Source of the DNA: Microcyclospora pomicola
Taxonomy: Eukaryota; Ascomycota; Dothideomycetes; Capnodiales
Assembly (NCBI GenBank): GCA_002786065.1
Contig: NHNY01000040.1
Location: forward strand, 1-64,000
Length of the DNA: 64,000 nt
Direction: 5' to 3'
In this document: positions 49,162 to 60,509 of the stretch, one piece after another
Numbering within the stretch: position 1 is the first letter of the stretch
Layout: each line of letters opens with the position of its first letter
The notes under the pieces: generated by a model
What the model was told of the DNA's origin: nothing
The model's database searches: none
Seen by the model: the letters and a program-made list of their open reading frames with translations, nothing else
Made by a program: the position numbers and the translations under genes

Positions 49162-49587
49162 GAGGTGGGGTGGATAGATTGATAGACCGGTAGGAGCGAA
49201 TCTTTCATGATACTTTCACCGTTCCGTAGATGTCAAAGATGTGAATCCCTTATTGATCGCGAGCCAGCGCAAAGGTCCTGGAAGGCAGGCGCAGGAGACA
49301 AGTCTTGATGCATTGCACAAAAGTATCGGGCCCATCAGTCCATACGGGTAGTCTCAGATGGAAAAGAAAGGGGCAGGTCAAACACATGCGTCGCTTTCTT
49401 CAGTGACAGCCACAAAAGGCCTAGGCAGATAGATATGATCCAGTTTTTCAACAAAGAGGTCATGGAAAGCGAGAAGAAAGTCTAAGATTTATGATATATA
49501 TCGCTGTCATGAGATTGGTCTATCCTAAACAAGAACGCTATCACGCATGCACGCATGCAAATCAGTCACTGCAGTCGCTTTTCCATT
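49162..49587. other. Convergent spacer, nothing recognised
   Basis: Between the 3' ends of the HAD phosphatase (+) and the SUR7-like gene (-). No conserved frame. Confidence 0.5.
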
Positions 49588-50774
49588 TCACGTCTGTCGG
49601 AACGGCTCATACGAGCCCCCTGCGCCCGCGTGATGATGTTGAGGTGGAGGATATTGGCCATGCGAGGCGGCCGGCGGGTAGGCCGTCAGGGGGACGCGAT
49701 CGCCGTCGTCGGCGTGGACCTGCCACGGGCTCTCGACGCGGGTGTAGCTGCCGCCGCCGGTCTTCTCGACCTGCAGGCCGCGACCGCGCCCGCGACCGAA
49801 GTAGCCCTGGCCCTTGGGTTCGGCGGCCCAGAGACCGCCCTTGTTGCCGCGGTGGTGCGGGTTGGAGGAGCCGGAGCAGCAGCAGACGCTGAAGAGCCAG
49901 AAGAATGTGGCGGCGAGGGAGAGGGCGACGGACAGCCAGGTGATGGCGAGCATGTGGGTGCCGAGGGTGATGGAGATGTCGTAGGGCTTGAGGATGGTGG
50001 AGAGGGCGCCGGCGAGGGCGGCGAAGAGGATGGTCGAGGTCAGGACGGCGAGGAAGGTGAAGAGGGTGGAGACCTGGGACGGTAATGCGAGTGGTTAGCA
50101 GGGGTTGGATGAAAGGGGTGGAAAGGGATCGCGCTTACGATGCTGAAGAACCAGGTCAAGAAACTGCCCCACCGACTAAAGATGGCGAGGATGGACACGA
50201 CGATCGTCGCGAGCGTGGTCCAGAACGACACCTCATACGCGATGAACATCCACTTGGCGACATGGCGGTATGCGTCCAGCGCCTTCTTCCCTGACTCGCC
50301 CAACACCTCATTCTCGAACTCCTCGCTGCTGTTCGTCGCGCTCGCGATCACGGACTCGACTGCACTATCCCCCGTCGTCGTCGACGTGCTCGTGCTCGTA
50401 CTATCGCTGGAATTCAGCCCCCAGATCTCCAGCGGATCAAAGACGAAGTCGGTCGTGCGCTTGGAGCAGTAATCGATGGAGCTGTCGGTGGTATTCGAGG
50501 CGCAGTAGTTCCACAGGTGGATCTGGTAGACGTTGCGGAGCAGGTTCTCGGCTTCGGCATACTCGAGCGAGGCCGTGAGCGTGGTGGTGTTGTCGGCCGT
50601 GCTGGCGTCAGCCGTGTTGAGGTTGGTGAAGTTGGCTTGCATGAAGTAGAGGCTGTTCAGCTCGGTGGAGCTTTTGTTGGAGCCGCCGAGTTCGATGAGG
50701 ACGAGGCAGACGAAGGAGGCGACGGTCAGGGCCCATGGCGTGAAGATGCAGGCGATACGCCCGGCTTTGCCCAT
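49588..50774 (-). CDS. SUR7/PalI-family plasma-membrane protein
   Basis: Joined model: 50774-50139 and 50073-49588, giving 373 residues with four membrane helices: one near the N-terminus (ALTVASFVCLVLIEL), a long extracellular loop, then three more (SFWTTLATIVVSILAIF, LTSTILFAALAGAL, ITWLSVALSLAATFFWLFSV). The loop has several Asn-X-Ser/Thr sites and a paired Cys motif (LWNYC, then DYC), as in claudin-like SUR7 proteins. Such proteins mark eisosome membrane domains or act in pH signalling (PalI). The last helix is followed by CCCSGS, a likely palmitoylation site, then a Gly/Arg- and His/Pro-rich cytosolic tail. I cannot separate the SUR7 from the PalI branch. Confidence 0.85.
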
Positions 50775-53700
50775 TGTGATTGTGGTGGTGGTGTGTAAAA
50801 GATGTCAACAGCGGAGGGTGTTTCAATGAGGTGGATCGCTGGTGGTTATTGCTGGTATGTTGAGTCGATGACAGCAGGATCAGTACGGTATTCACGCTCT
50901 TGCGCTCAAGCAATGCTGATATGAATCCAATAGAGTATCAATGAAGAAGACATTGAGTAGATGTTGTAGTTGATGGATCCTTATACGGTCGATCATTCGA
51001 CGGCCCAGAATAGAAATACTGTACGACAAACATGAGGCTGAGCCAGGTGCGCCGCGTTTGGGCCTTACGTCAGATGTGGTACGTGTGCTGCAGATCTCTT
51101 TCTGCGCCACGCCCCGACACGTGAATTGAGCCACGACAGCTTGAGGATACAATATCACGACTGACAACGACGACGACGACGACAGCATTGGCGGTGCTGC
51201 AACGGCGGACAGTAGTCATTCGGGCAGTGTCAAACAAAACTGTAGTCAGTCGATGCGGCCTCTCTCAGCTCTTCTTGCCGGCCGACTCAAGCACGAAATA
51301 TGCCCATTGTAATTCGCCGTGCCTCATGCTCTCCATTCCACTCTGCAGTATCAGCTTCATTGATAATTCTCATACCTCCATCCTCAACAGCAGCCCGTGA
51401 GGAATCCTCCCAGCCCCCCACTGACAGAAAATGGCCGGGTCTCCCAGCGCATGCTTAATCATCAATGGCTGAGATGGATGACTGGCTACCTACCTTTTCA
51501 CCTTTGCCTAGGCCTCGAGGCCGATGTGGTCGAGTCTGGATCGTGGCGCCTTCTGGCCACACGCCATCGCTGCCATGTCTGTAATTGTAATATCACCTGC
51601 AGCTAGTTTGTAATAGAGTAGACCGACATTCTCCGTCGTGCTAGGCATGATGCGATACATGTATACATGTATCGTGGCTTTCCGCTGAGCAGAAAGTAGG
51701 TAGGGTCTCACTCATACAACATCGGCGCAGTACGCCGTGTGAATAAGTAGGTAGGTGTTCGCTCCTCGTACGAATACTCGGCGTCCCGGTGGAGACGAGC
51801 GTGCCGACACAGATTTGAAAGGCTGCGGAACTGTCTCTGGTGTCCAATGCATGCTTTGATCAGTAAGGTATCTACGTGAACCTTACGAATGATCTGAACG
51901 AGCTCGAGACGCTCGGAACGGCATCTCGAGACACAACCGGTTATGCTCGATCCGGTCGTCGCCAAGCGCTCTGTGTTGGTCAGGTCATGAGATGCTGTTC
52001 GACGTACAGTTCAGTACGTGAAGCGTGGGATCTGCTATAGCCATGGCATTTTATGGTGGAACACTGGTACCAATTTCCAGACTTCAGGTCAATGGACTGT
52101 ATGGTCGCACCGGGAGACCCTTCATTGTTGGGAATGCCGAGGCTGGGAAAACCTGATGCATGTGACGAATACGATCTGTTGTACGCTCTTAGTTGTTATG
52201 CCTCTGGCTAACACCGTATGGTGAAGAGGCATGGCGTCGAGGGAGAGTGGGATGTTGGCACTTGCTTATCGAACTAATGGCGGGGGAGGGGTCCTAGCAA
52301 CGCAGAATTCCAGATACCGCGACAACGTATCAAGTCACGGCGGCAGGGTGTCGTGTTTAGAACTGACGGGTCGTCAGCGCGCATGAGAAGCTCTGACATT
52401 GAGCTTCCATCATTGGTTGCTACAGAGATGAACATGCAGACGCCTGCGAGCTTAGGCGGGAGAGGCGATGGTCTCGTGGTTTCACCAACTCGGCGCGAGG
52501 GCCGAAGGTCATGCTGCAGACGACGGCGAGGGAGGGACTGGTACATTGTGTGGTGATTGCCAAAAGATGATACATCTCGTTGTGGTCGATGGTTCTGGAG
52601 AGCGAAGGGCACGAACGCATGGTGCTCTACACTTCGACGGCGCAAGACATTCTCCTTCTTTCTGGTCTGAGATGGACCAGCAGTGACAGCATGTCAGCTC
52701 CATGATCCTGCACGGCGGTTGGGTTCATGCTGGTGGTCAAGCAGGCAAAGGTGGATGGTCGCCAGAAGCCCTGATCAATGTCGTGCAAGCTGCAGGTTGG
52801 GTGGCCGAGACGGAGCACGGCATCGTGTCATTCCTGCAGCGAACCTTGCAGCTGAACACCTGAGAGATCGACTCGGTTAAATGCATGGTGGTCAGGACCA
52901 CCACGGGCAGAGTAGGGTTATGGGCATACGTGTACCCTCACAAGGTGTGGTGTGCAGATGACACTTTGGGTGCTTTATTCGCCAGCTGAACACCGCCTAG
53001 CGGCGCTCTCATTCGTATGTAGGATGGCCCAGCCTGCGTCTCGTATAGTGATATAGCTTTGGAGTGATTAGAGAAAATCCATGGCCGTCTCGCAGACCGA
53101 ACATAATCTTGGCTATTGCTTGGACCTGAGCAATGGTGCGGTGGAGTACAACGCAATCGCATGTACGGCGACGACATAGGGCATGATGGACATTATACCG
53201 AGAACGACCGCGAAGCTGACAAGTCATGTGTCTTGATGCTGGACGGACAGAATGACAATCAATACCTTGTACACATGTGAACGGTACATCTGTACGAATT
53301 AGCGCCAGGCATGCGTGGGATCCCCTGCCTTGGGGGGAAGAGTTCAGCGTGTAAGGATAAGCTGAGCTGTATACGACGTAGGCCAGTGGGATGCTAGACT
53401 CCGCCGAAACGCGCCAAAAGAACTGGAGTCGTACAACACATCATTCATGCTGCATGCTAAGGGGTCAGATCCTGTACCTCATCCAGAAGGTGATGGACAG
53501 ATGTGGAAGAACAGCTGGCTGATGTATGGACGGAGGATCTCTTTCGCTCCACCGTCCGAAACACGAAGGGTCGCATGCAGCTGAGGGATTTAATGTTTCT
53601 ATCCCGCCAGCGAGGGTGCCTCTGCATGAGCGACAACGCCAGGCGCTCGTCCGTACGGCGGATCGAAGGTAGGTCAGACAATGTATTTTCTGCTACAATG

Positions 53701-54952
53701 ATGAGAATCATGCAAGGCCAGACGGGGTCTTGCCACAGCGAAAACGCTGATTGATGGAAGTTTTCTGCCATGGCTGGAAACGGAATGCCTCAACCGGTCA
53801 AGCGTTGGAGTTGGTAAGCCATAAAGGGCCATGATACCTGAATCACGGATGGCGGTTTCGGTAGCGAGAAGGCCGGAGTAGCTGACCATTGCAGCCGTTC
53901 CTCGTCTTTCCGAGAGTGACATGTGCAATGATACCTGGCAATCAATGTCTCGACTGCTGTGACGTGCTGAACCGGTCCTGTCAGTCCTTGCCGAACAAGA
54001 TCTGCCGCCGGTTGATCCATGACTGCGGTGGCTTTCAGCGTCATGCGTGTCCGCGGACAATGGGCGACAGGCGGTATGTACACTATACAAATGCGCTGGA
54101 ATGCAAGGATCCTGTAGTCACGAGAGCAGTGTGGCCAACTCCGGAATGTGGTTGGTAGTATGTATACATGAATAATGAATGATTGATCGGTGAAACGGGC
54201 ATCGCAGTATCGAGTAATCATCCAGCAGTACTAGAACAATCTCGGCGCAGGCGGCGCCAAAGGGCAGAGAAAGCGAAAAGCCCACCAATCCCGCCCATCT
54301 CGCCCACACATCCACGTCCACTGCCAGAAATCTCCTCCTACTTCTCCCACCTACCCACCCACCGACTTCTGCACCACTTCACCTCACTTCACTCCGCTTC
54401 ACCACCTCACCTCGCCTTGATTGTGCTCCCCCGACCGCATGATATTCGGCGGGCGCACGACTCTATCTGGTCGCTTCTGCTGCAGCGTCAAACACCCTCG
54501 CCACCCACCTGCAGTCCTTCCATTGTCAGCTTGATCAGCAGCCAAGCACTGCCCAGCCGGGATCGCTCAACCGCCACATCTCCGACGACAGATCAAGCGC
54601 TCGTCAGCGCATCGCCGTGCTATTCCTGCCATCCTCACTACGCCTCACTTGTTCCTATACATCCTCCTTGCCGCGCTTGCTGTGCGACATCACACATCGT
54701 TCATCGACGTCGCGCACGAAACCTCATCCCTCACCTTCGTCGCCCTCTGCCGCCTTTCCTGCTCCAGCGATCTCATCGCGTCTACCGCCACCATGGTTCC
54801 GACTTTATAGCATCGATTGGCCCTAAGGGTCGCACCTGCCGCACGCCTGCGCAGTCTTCTGGCTTGAATCAGAACCGAGATCAGAACCACTATTCCGATC
54901 GATATCACCTTTCACATCACTCCAACAACATCCCACCACAGACTAACCAAGC
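50775..54952. other. 4.2-kb divergent spacer, no gene supported
   Basis: Between the starts of the SUR7-like gene (-) and the DUF2457-like gene (+). Short frames only. A (ACG)n run lies at 51,166-51,183 and TACCTACC-type motifs near 51,490 and 51,745. The last 0.7 kb (from about 54,250) is C- and pyrimidine-rich with Pro/Ser/His-coding frames and looks like a long 5' leader. Confidence 0.5.
51166..51183. repeat. (ACG)n microsatellite
   Basis: About six ACG units in the spacer upstream of the SUR7-like gene. Confidence 0.85.
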
Positions 54953-57334
54953 ATGGATTTCTTTCGCGCGCTTACCGGCCACCGTCCCTCCGTGGCCAGC
55001 GATGGTGCGGACGAATTAGAGGACGTGGTCGCGGAGATGGACGACCCCCCAGAATGGCAGCACTTCGGTGCGCAACACAAAGATCACCAGACATACACCA
55101 AAGCCGTACCCCCGGCCATGTACGGACGAAGAGAGTCGTTGTTGACCCGACAATTACACTCCGAGAACGAGCACACCGATGAAGAGACGCCACATCCCAT
55201 ACGGACATTAAGCACACAATCCACCTGGAGCACTCACAGCACTACATCCACCGCTGAACTCACCAGTGACGATGGACGTAGTGTACCCAGCCCTGCTGTC
55301 AGTCCACCCTTGCCGCCTACCACTATGCGTGGCCCTCTTCCGGTCGCGGAGAAGACCTTGGGGGAAAACGTTCAGATTGTCGGTCAAGAGGGTGCGATCG
55401 CTGCCCAGAACAAACCAAACGCCACCGAAAACACCATCGAGGCCAACCTTGGGCGCAAGAGATGCATTAGTTTCGCATGTGGAGGCAAGGCCAAGGAGAA
55501 GACGAAGCCAGCATCGCCACCCGCTGATAAGGCACCGGTATCGACGCAGGTTGTAGCCCCGCCCTCACCACCAAAACGCAAATGCGCTCTCACCTTTGTT
55601 TGCCCGGGCAAAGCAGACGTCGCAAGCAAGCCTGTCGCCACGACTGCGGCGAAACGCGCCGTCAGCCCTCCGCCCCCAGCTCGTCGGACGCCATCACAAA
55701 GCAAAGCAGAGACTACCAAAGTCCACCGCGGCTCAGATAGCACCGTCACCCATGCCTCACCTAAGAGTGTACGCAGGATCCCGATCATGACACCGTCATC
55801 GACAGCAGCCAAACCGGCCACGGTCACTCGCAAGATGTCCAATGACTCAGACGACTCCGGAACCGAGGCTACCCGATTCCACGTCTTCGGCGCAAGTGAA
55901 GATGAACCAGAGGAATGGGTGAAGGAGTCTACCTGTCATCGTAGCCGATTGACCATCAGCGACACATTAAAAAAGGAAAACGTCATCAGACAAGCCTGTG
56001 AAGAAGTCGAAGAGGAGGTCATCGAAGAAGAAGAAGAGGGCGAAGATGAGGATGATGCTGCCGAGGCCGAGGTGGATGTCCTCGAAGAAGATGACGATGA
56101 TGCTGAGCAGGATGACGAAGACGAGGATGCAGAGTCAGAGTGCTCGGATGAGGGTTTCAATTCAGATGACGAGCAGGGCTTTGCCTCGTCCGACTCTGAA
56201 GGCGAAGATAGTGATGGATATGAATGGTGGCGACCCGGGGGCGGACCTTCGACAGCCGCGACCTCCGTCGAACACATGGATCGCATGACCATCAAGACCG
56301 ACGACGAGAACGCGCCCGCCTCATCCGTCGGCTCTCTCAGTTCAGGACAAGCATCGCCACGTGCTTCAAGACATCATCGCTTCCATCGCAACGCTCGCAA
56401 GGCTCGCAAGGCTAATGCCCTCGATATCAAGGAGCAGGATACACCCAACCTCCCTGATTCGACGGATTTCGTGTGTGGGACACTCGATGAAGATCGCCCT
56501 CTGGAGCAGGCCTATCTCAACTGCATCAAGTCTCGCGAGGCGGCCAAGCATAAGATTCGGCCGCAGGATATCGACCCCACCTTCCCGACCTCAGACCCAG
56601 ACATGGACGAGGAGGATGACGAAGACCTGGAAGATCCTGAGGAAAGCGAGGATGACGACCGGATGGTGCATGGCAACATGGACGACATGGATGATGGCAA
56701 TGACATGAACGATCAGACGCCGATGAGGCGTCGTCGTCCATCGCTCGCAGCAAAACGTCAGGGTACTGCACGCTCTCCGCCACCTCCTCCCAGACATCAT
56801 TCACCTGCGCCTAAGCGACGAGTGCATCAATCCCCGCCACCTAAGAAACGTGGAGTCGATATGGCGGACCCACCGCAGAAGCTTTTCGGCAAGTCTCCCA
56901 TTCGTCGTCGCTCACCTGCACCGCGACGCAAAGCGACCCCACCCCCTCGTGCATCACCAAACGACTTGCCATTCATCAACGCTGTCGGACCTTTCTGCCT
57001 CGCACAGCGAACGCACCTCACCCACACCGCCTCCCTGCCGCGTGCTCCTGGTATCTTCCTGAGCCGCATGCATGGTCCGGATGAACCGGAGGGCGATAAC
57101 ACGACCGGCACTGAAGCACCCAAACGTGGTGCGATCGACATTGTCAAAGGTCTTGAGCGGAAGCGACAGCGGCGCAAGGAGAAACTGTATCAAAAAGCCT
57201 GCGCAAAGGCCGCCGCCGCCAAGAACGAAAAGGTCTTCCGTGTCAAGCCCGGCCGTGGTGCTGAACGCATGCGAGAACTTGGACTCGAATTACAACGCTA
57301 TCACGGCAAAGGCGAATTCATCTTGTCGGCCTGA
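54953..57334 (+). CDS. Acidic low-complexity nuclear-type protein (DUF2457-like)
   Basis: One exon, 793 residues, no intron. The N-terminus MDFFRALTGHRPSV is followed by a conserved-looking PPEWQHFG. Two similar Cys-containing segments come next (KRCISFACGGK and KCALTFVCPGK). Then there is TISDTLKKENVIRQACEEVEEE, a very acidic region (about 350-430, with runs of Glu and Asp), WWRPGGGPS, and a basic tail ending KGLERKRQRRKEKLYQ. This combination resembles the fungus-specific DUF2457 family, whose function is unknown. The mix of acidic and basic blocks suggests a nuclear or ribonucleoprotein role, which is inference. Repeated GAAGAG and GATGAC triplets create long shadow frames. Confidence 0.75.
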   Translation: MDFFRALTGHRPSVASDGADELEDVVAEMDDPPEWQHFGAQHKDHQTYTKAVPPAMYGRRESLLTRQLHSENEHTDEETPHPIRTLSTQSTWSTHSTTSTAELTSDDGRSVPSPAVSPPLPPTTMRGPLPVAEKTLGENVQIVGQEGAIAAQNKPNATENTIEANLGRKRCISFACGGKAKEKTKPASPPADKAPVSTQVVAPPSPPKRKCALTFVCPGKADVASKPVATTAAKRAVSPPPPARRTPSQSKAETTKVHRGSDSTVTHASPKSVRRIPIMTPSSTAAKPATVTRKMSNDSDDSGTEATRFHVFGASEDEPEEWVKESTCHRSRLTISDTLKKENVIRQACEEVEEEVIEEEEEGEDEDDAAEAEVDVLEEDDDDAEQDDEDEDAESECSDEGFNSDDEQGFASSDSEGEDSDGYEWWRPGGGPSTAATSVEHMDRMTIKTDDENAPASSVGSLSSGQASPRASRHHRFHRNARKARKANALDIKEQDTPNLPDSTDFVCGTLDEDRPLEQAYLNCIKSREAAKHKIRPQDIDPTFPTSDPDMDEEDDEDLEDPEESEDDDRMVHGNMDDMDDGNDMNDQTPMRRRRPSLAAKRQGTARSPPPPPRHHSPAPKRRVHQSPPPKKRGVDMADPPQKLFGKSPIRRRSPAPRRKATPPPRASPNDLPFINAVGPFCLAQRTHLTHTASLPRAPGIFLSRMHGPDEPEGDNTTGTEAPKRGAIDIVKGLERKRQRRKEKLYQKACAKAAAAKNEKVFRVKPGRGAERMRELGLELQRYHGKGEFILSA

Positions 57335-58819
57335 TCGCTCGACTACCCTTCATACACATAACAACATACACAACTTTAACTTGCTTGGATATCAAGCTTC
57401 TATCCTTCTCCATGAGCTTGAGCCCCAGCTTCGGCGCCGCTGCTGTTCTCTTGCAACGCGGCACTTTTACAAACGGACACTCCCAACATCCGAGAGATCC
57501 ATCTGACGTTTGTCTGGTCGCCCAGCCACTTACCGCTCGCTCAATCTATTATACCCCTTTTGGTACTAGCTTTTTATTGTCTCATTGCTTCCTTCACTTT
57601 TTTCATTCTGTACATATGGCGCGCGCGCGTGCATACTCGGATTGGCATGGCGTTGAACAACATGGCGACATCTTGCATTTTCCCGGCATTGGTGGTCAAT
57701 GGCCGACCAAGGGTCACGAGGAGAGGGGCGCAACTCTCTCGTCGGCTTGCTATGGTGTGTGTGTTGATGACTTCGGATCGCACATTGCAACCAACCTGCC
57801 CCTGGCATAGAGGGCTACTAGGCACCTTATCAACTTATGTAGCGAGACTTGTACCAATCTCATAGCTAGCTAGCTGGCAATACAGTCGTGTCCCTGACGA
57901 AGTGACCCCACCTGCACTCAACTTCTTTCATTTGTATTACGGATTTGTGTATCGGTGTAGTGTAGGCATTGTGGTCCTTAGCTGTCAATTGTAGATGGCA
58001 GGTATATATGTAGTAGATCAAATTGTTTCCCATTTTTTGCCTCTACTACAGTACAGCGCGATACAGTAGGCACATTACATGTCCATATTCTATCGTGGAA
58101 AGCACATAGTATTTTAGGTATTCCTCCCTACGCCGAAACCTCCTTCTAGCTAGATGTATCGAGGTAGTCCGTTCATTCGAGAGGAAGTCTTGTGATTCTT
58201 AGGTACGCTTCGCTGACTATATTGCCTTAGGTATTCACTAAGGAGATAGGTAAGGTAGTATGCTTTAGCTCTTATATTGCCTACCTACCTAGCTGAGTAG
58301 TTGTACATGAGGTAGGTAGACAGGTAGGTAAGTAGGTAGGTAGGGAGGTAGGTAGGTAGGTAGGTAGATAGGGAGGTAGGGGGGTAGGGAGGTAGGGAGG
58401 TAGGGAGGTAGGGAGGTAGGTAGGTAGACAAGAAGTAAGGTAAGGTAAGAAAGGTCCATACTATGCTCTGCCTCTAGTATAGCATAGCGTGATGCTCGTA
58501 TGTTTTCTGTTGTAGCGAACATAAGGTATATCGTTATTGCTACCTCTTGACCTACCCTTGGCCTGTCGAATATCAAGGAGTAAGACTGGTCTGGTGAAAG
58601 TCAAACGTCTGGCTTTCGTCCGTCATGACTTCGCTTCTGCACATGCCCTACACGCAGACCAAGTAGGCTCAGTGATATGGAAAGTGGTAACCGTGCTGTT
58701 CGTGAAATGTTTCTCTGCCAGTGCCCTACATTGCTTCATATGCTCGTAATCATACTCGCCTCCACGAGTCGTGTCGGGAGATTCGTCACGCCTGGCGTCA
58801 ATTTCTCTTTGCCATCCCG
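57335..58819. other. Convergent 1.5-kb spacer with a GGTA/GGGA repeat
   Basis: Between the DUF2457-like gene (+) and CAB4 (-). TACCTA/TAGGTA motifs are scattered through 58,080-58,460 around a dense tandem repeat. No gene supported; the minus-strand frame of 95 codons here is the repeat read as Tyr-Leu-Pro. Confidence 0.5.
58310..58435. repeat. Tandem GGTA / GGTAGGGA microsatellite
   Basis: About 125 bp of tandem GGTA tetramers with a nested 8-mer GGTAGGGA repeated about five times in the second half (58,382-58,425). It is imperfect at both ends. Looser TAGGTA copies lie on both sides. It is not the fungal telomere unit TTAGGG. Confidence 0.9.
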
Positions 58820-60058
58820 TCACCCATCAGCAGCGCTCGTCGCTGCCCCCGTCGTCGTGGTTGCACTCGCACTCGCTAACTTGGCTCGAATGGCCGTACT
58901 CGAGATCTTCCCCTCGAACCCCTCCTTCGCCTCCTTACCCTCTACCCCATCCCCCTCCCCTTCCCCAGCATCCAGCACATCCACCTCGAACACCTCCAGC
59001 TCCGCCCAGCCCATCTCCTTCCGCCGCGCGTTGACCGCCGCCCCGCCGCCGCGCGTCTCGCCCGACACCACGAGCGCGGAGATCCGCTCCTCGGTGATGG
59101 TCGGGCCGAAGGCGTCGAGGATCTCAACGCAGTGCACTTCCAGCCCGTCGAACGTAATGTCCACGCGGGGGTGTTGCGGTTCTGCGCTGCTGTGTGGTGA
59201 ATTGATGATCGGGGCGGAGGTCGGGGAGAAGGCGGCGATGGCGAGGATGAAGTCTTGCACGCGCCGTTGGCGGGTCATCCAGCTTTCGAGGTAGGCGGCG
59301 TGTTTCTTGGCCACGAGCAGCGGGTCGCCGGTGATGCCGATTGTTGCGGTGTTGAGGGAGGTTGGGGATGGGAAGGTGGAGAGGACGAATAAGGTCATGT
59401 GCAGGAGAAGCTTGTGGCCGATGTGGAGATGGTCGAATGTGCCGCCTACCGCGACGTGGTGATGATGGCTAGTAGAGGTGGAGGAGGAGATTTGAGGAGC
59501 AGAACTGGCATGGCTATCATGATCGGTAGCAGTAGGTGCTTCGCCGCTGCTCAGCTGCTGCTTTGCGGCCACGAACGCACGCACGAAGGCTTCACCCTCA
59601 TCAGACTCGACACCGAATGCGTACGCCCATTGCCGGCCAGACGCAGCAAGTGTGGGAAGGTCAACGACGGCGCCGCGGGGAGGAGACGATGTTGCGTGAT
59701 CCTTGGTATCCGGAGACCACGCAACGAGCAGGACCCGAACGTCCACCCCTTCCGAGTCTTCGATGTTGATGCTATCCCGGACGGCAATGACACAGACCAG
59801 CTTATAGACAGCGGCCAGCAGGGTTTGCGCGGTATCGTACAATGCCGCACGAGGGGTGGTTTCTTGTCCAACGAGGTCAGGGCTGGCCACGGCGATTTCC
59901 AGCACGGTTCCCGCCGTGGACGAGGATGATTGAGAAGCGCATTCTTTCAGCACTTGGCTTACGGTATCTCCGAAAGCTGCTTTGAAGGTGGCCAATGTCG
60001 GTGGCGTCGTCAGGGGTGGAAGCAACAGGATAAACCGAGTGGGTTCGTCGGAGGCCAT
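58820..60058 (-). CDS. CAB4: Phosphopantetheine adenylyltransferase (coenzyme A synthesis)
   Basis: One exon, 412 residues. The C-terminal half is a nucleotidyltransferase with VAVGGTFDHLHIGHK (about 202-216), which carries the HxGH motif that binds ATP. IGITGDPLL, RRVQDF and ISALVVSGETRGG follow, and the closing ISSTAIR block is typical of eukaryotic PPATs. The enzyme joins AMP to 4'-phosphopantetheine to make dephospho-CoA, the fourth step of the pathway. As in yeast Cab4 it is a single-function enzyme; the dephospho-CoA kinase domain fused in animals is absent. The N-terminal 195 residues are weakly conserved and end in Ser/His-rich low complexity. Confidence 0.93.
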   Translation of the reverse strand: MASDEPTRFILLLPPLTTPPTLATFKAAFGDTVSQVLKECASQSSSSTAGTVLEIAVASPDLVGQETTPRAALYDTAQTLLAAVYKLVCVIAVRDSINIEDSEGVDVRVLLVAWSPDTKDHATSSPPRGAVVDLPTLAASGRQWAYAFGVESDEGEAFVRAFVAAKQQLSSGEAPTATDHDSHASSAPQISSSTSTSHHHHVAVGGTFDHLHIGHKLLLHMTLFVLSTFPSPTSLNTATIGITGDPLLVAKKHAAYLESWMTRQRRVQDFILAIAAFSPTSAPIINSPHSSAEPQHPRVDITFDGLEVHCVEILDAFGPTITEERISALVVSGETRGGGAAVNARRKEMGWAELEVFEVDVLDAGEGEGDGVEGKEAKEGFEGKISSTAIRAKLASASATTTTGAATSAADG

Positions 60059-60509
60059 TGTGAGATGGGGAGTGCTTGTCTTGATTGGAATGGCGGCTAG
60101 TAGTCCTAAAGAGAATGGTCTTTTTCTTTTCTGGCCACAAGTCCTTGGAACACTGTCGCTTTAATGATTTATCTCCTCATTGTTAGTTGTCGACAAAGGT
60201 GTTGTGTTATGATGATCGTCTTTACTAGAACAGCTTGTCATGAACCTTTCCCCACTTTCGTCATGTATGGTACTCTCGAGCTACAGCACTATTATTGTCT
60301 CCGTAACAGAACCCTAAGGCACTCAGTGCTGTTGCCTTTCACATGTCAATCACATAAAGAGTCACGCGCTCACATTTGCAGTCTCAAACCACCTGTCTTC
60401 CTGCTTTGGATTCATGACTACCTCTTAATATGAACAGCTAATCATTCCTACTCACTCCGGCCATGGATATGTAGGCATTGACCTTCCATCAACACTCAAG
60501 AACAGCCGA
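60059..60509. promoter_or_regulatory. Divergent region, CAB4 / Atg28-like gene
   Basis: About 0.45 kb between divergent start codons. No confident site was seen. Confidence 0.4.

Noticed and set aside
48324-49193. 289-residue plus-strand frame rich in Arg
   Set aside because: Frame-shifted shadow of the HAD phosphatase third exon; Arg-rich composition is typical of such shadows.
54183-55019. 278-residue Pro/Ser/His-rich frame
   Set aside because: Overlaps the start of the DUF2457-like gene in another frame and reflects a pyrimidine-rich leader.
58310-58435. Internal telomere-like repeat
   Set aside because: The units are GGTA and GGTAGGGA, not TTAGGG, and the array is flanked by ordinary genes.
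58289-58576. Minus-strand frame of Tyr-Leu-Pro repeats
   Set aside because: Translation of the GGTA microsatellite, not a gene.
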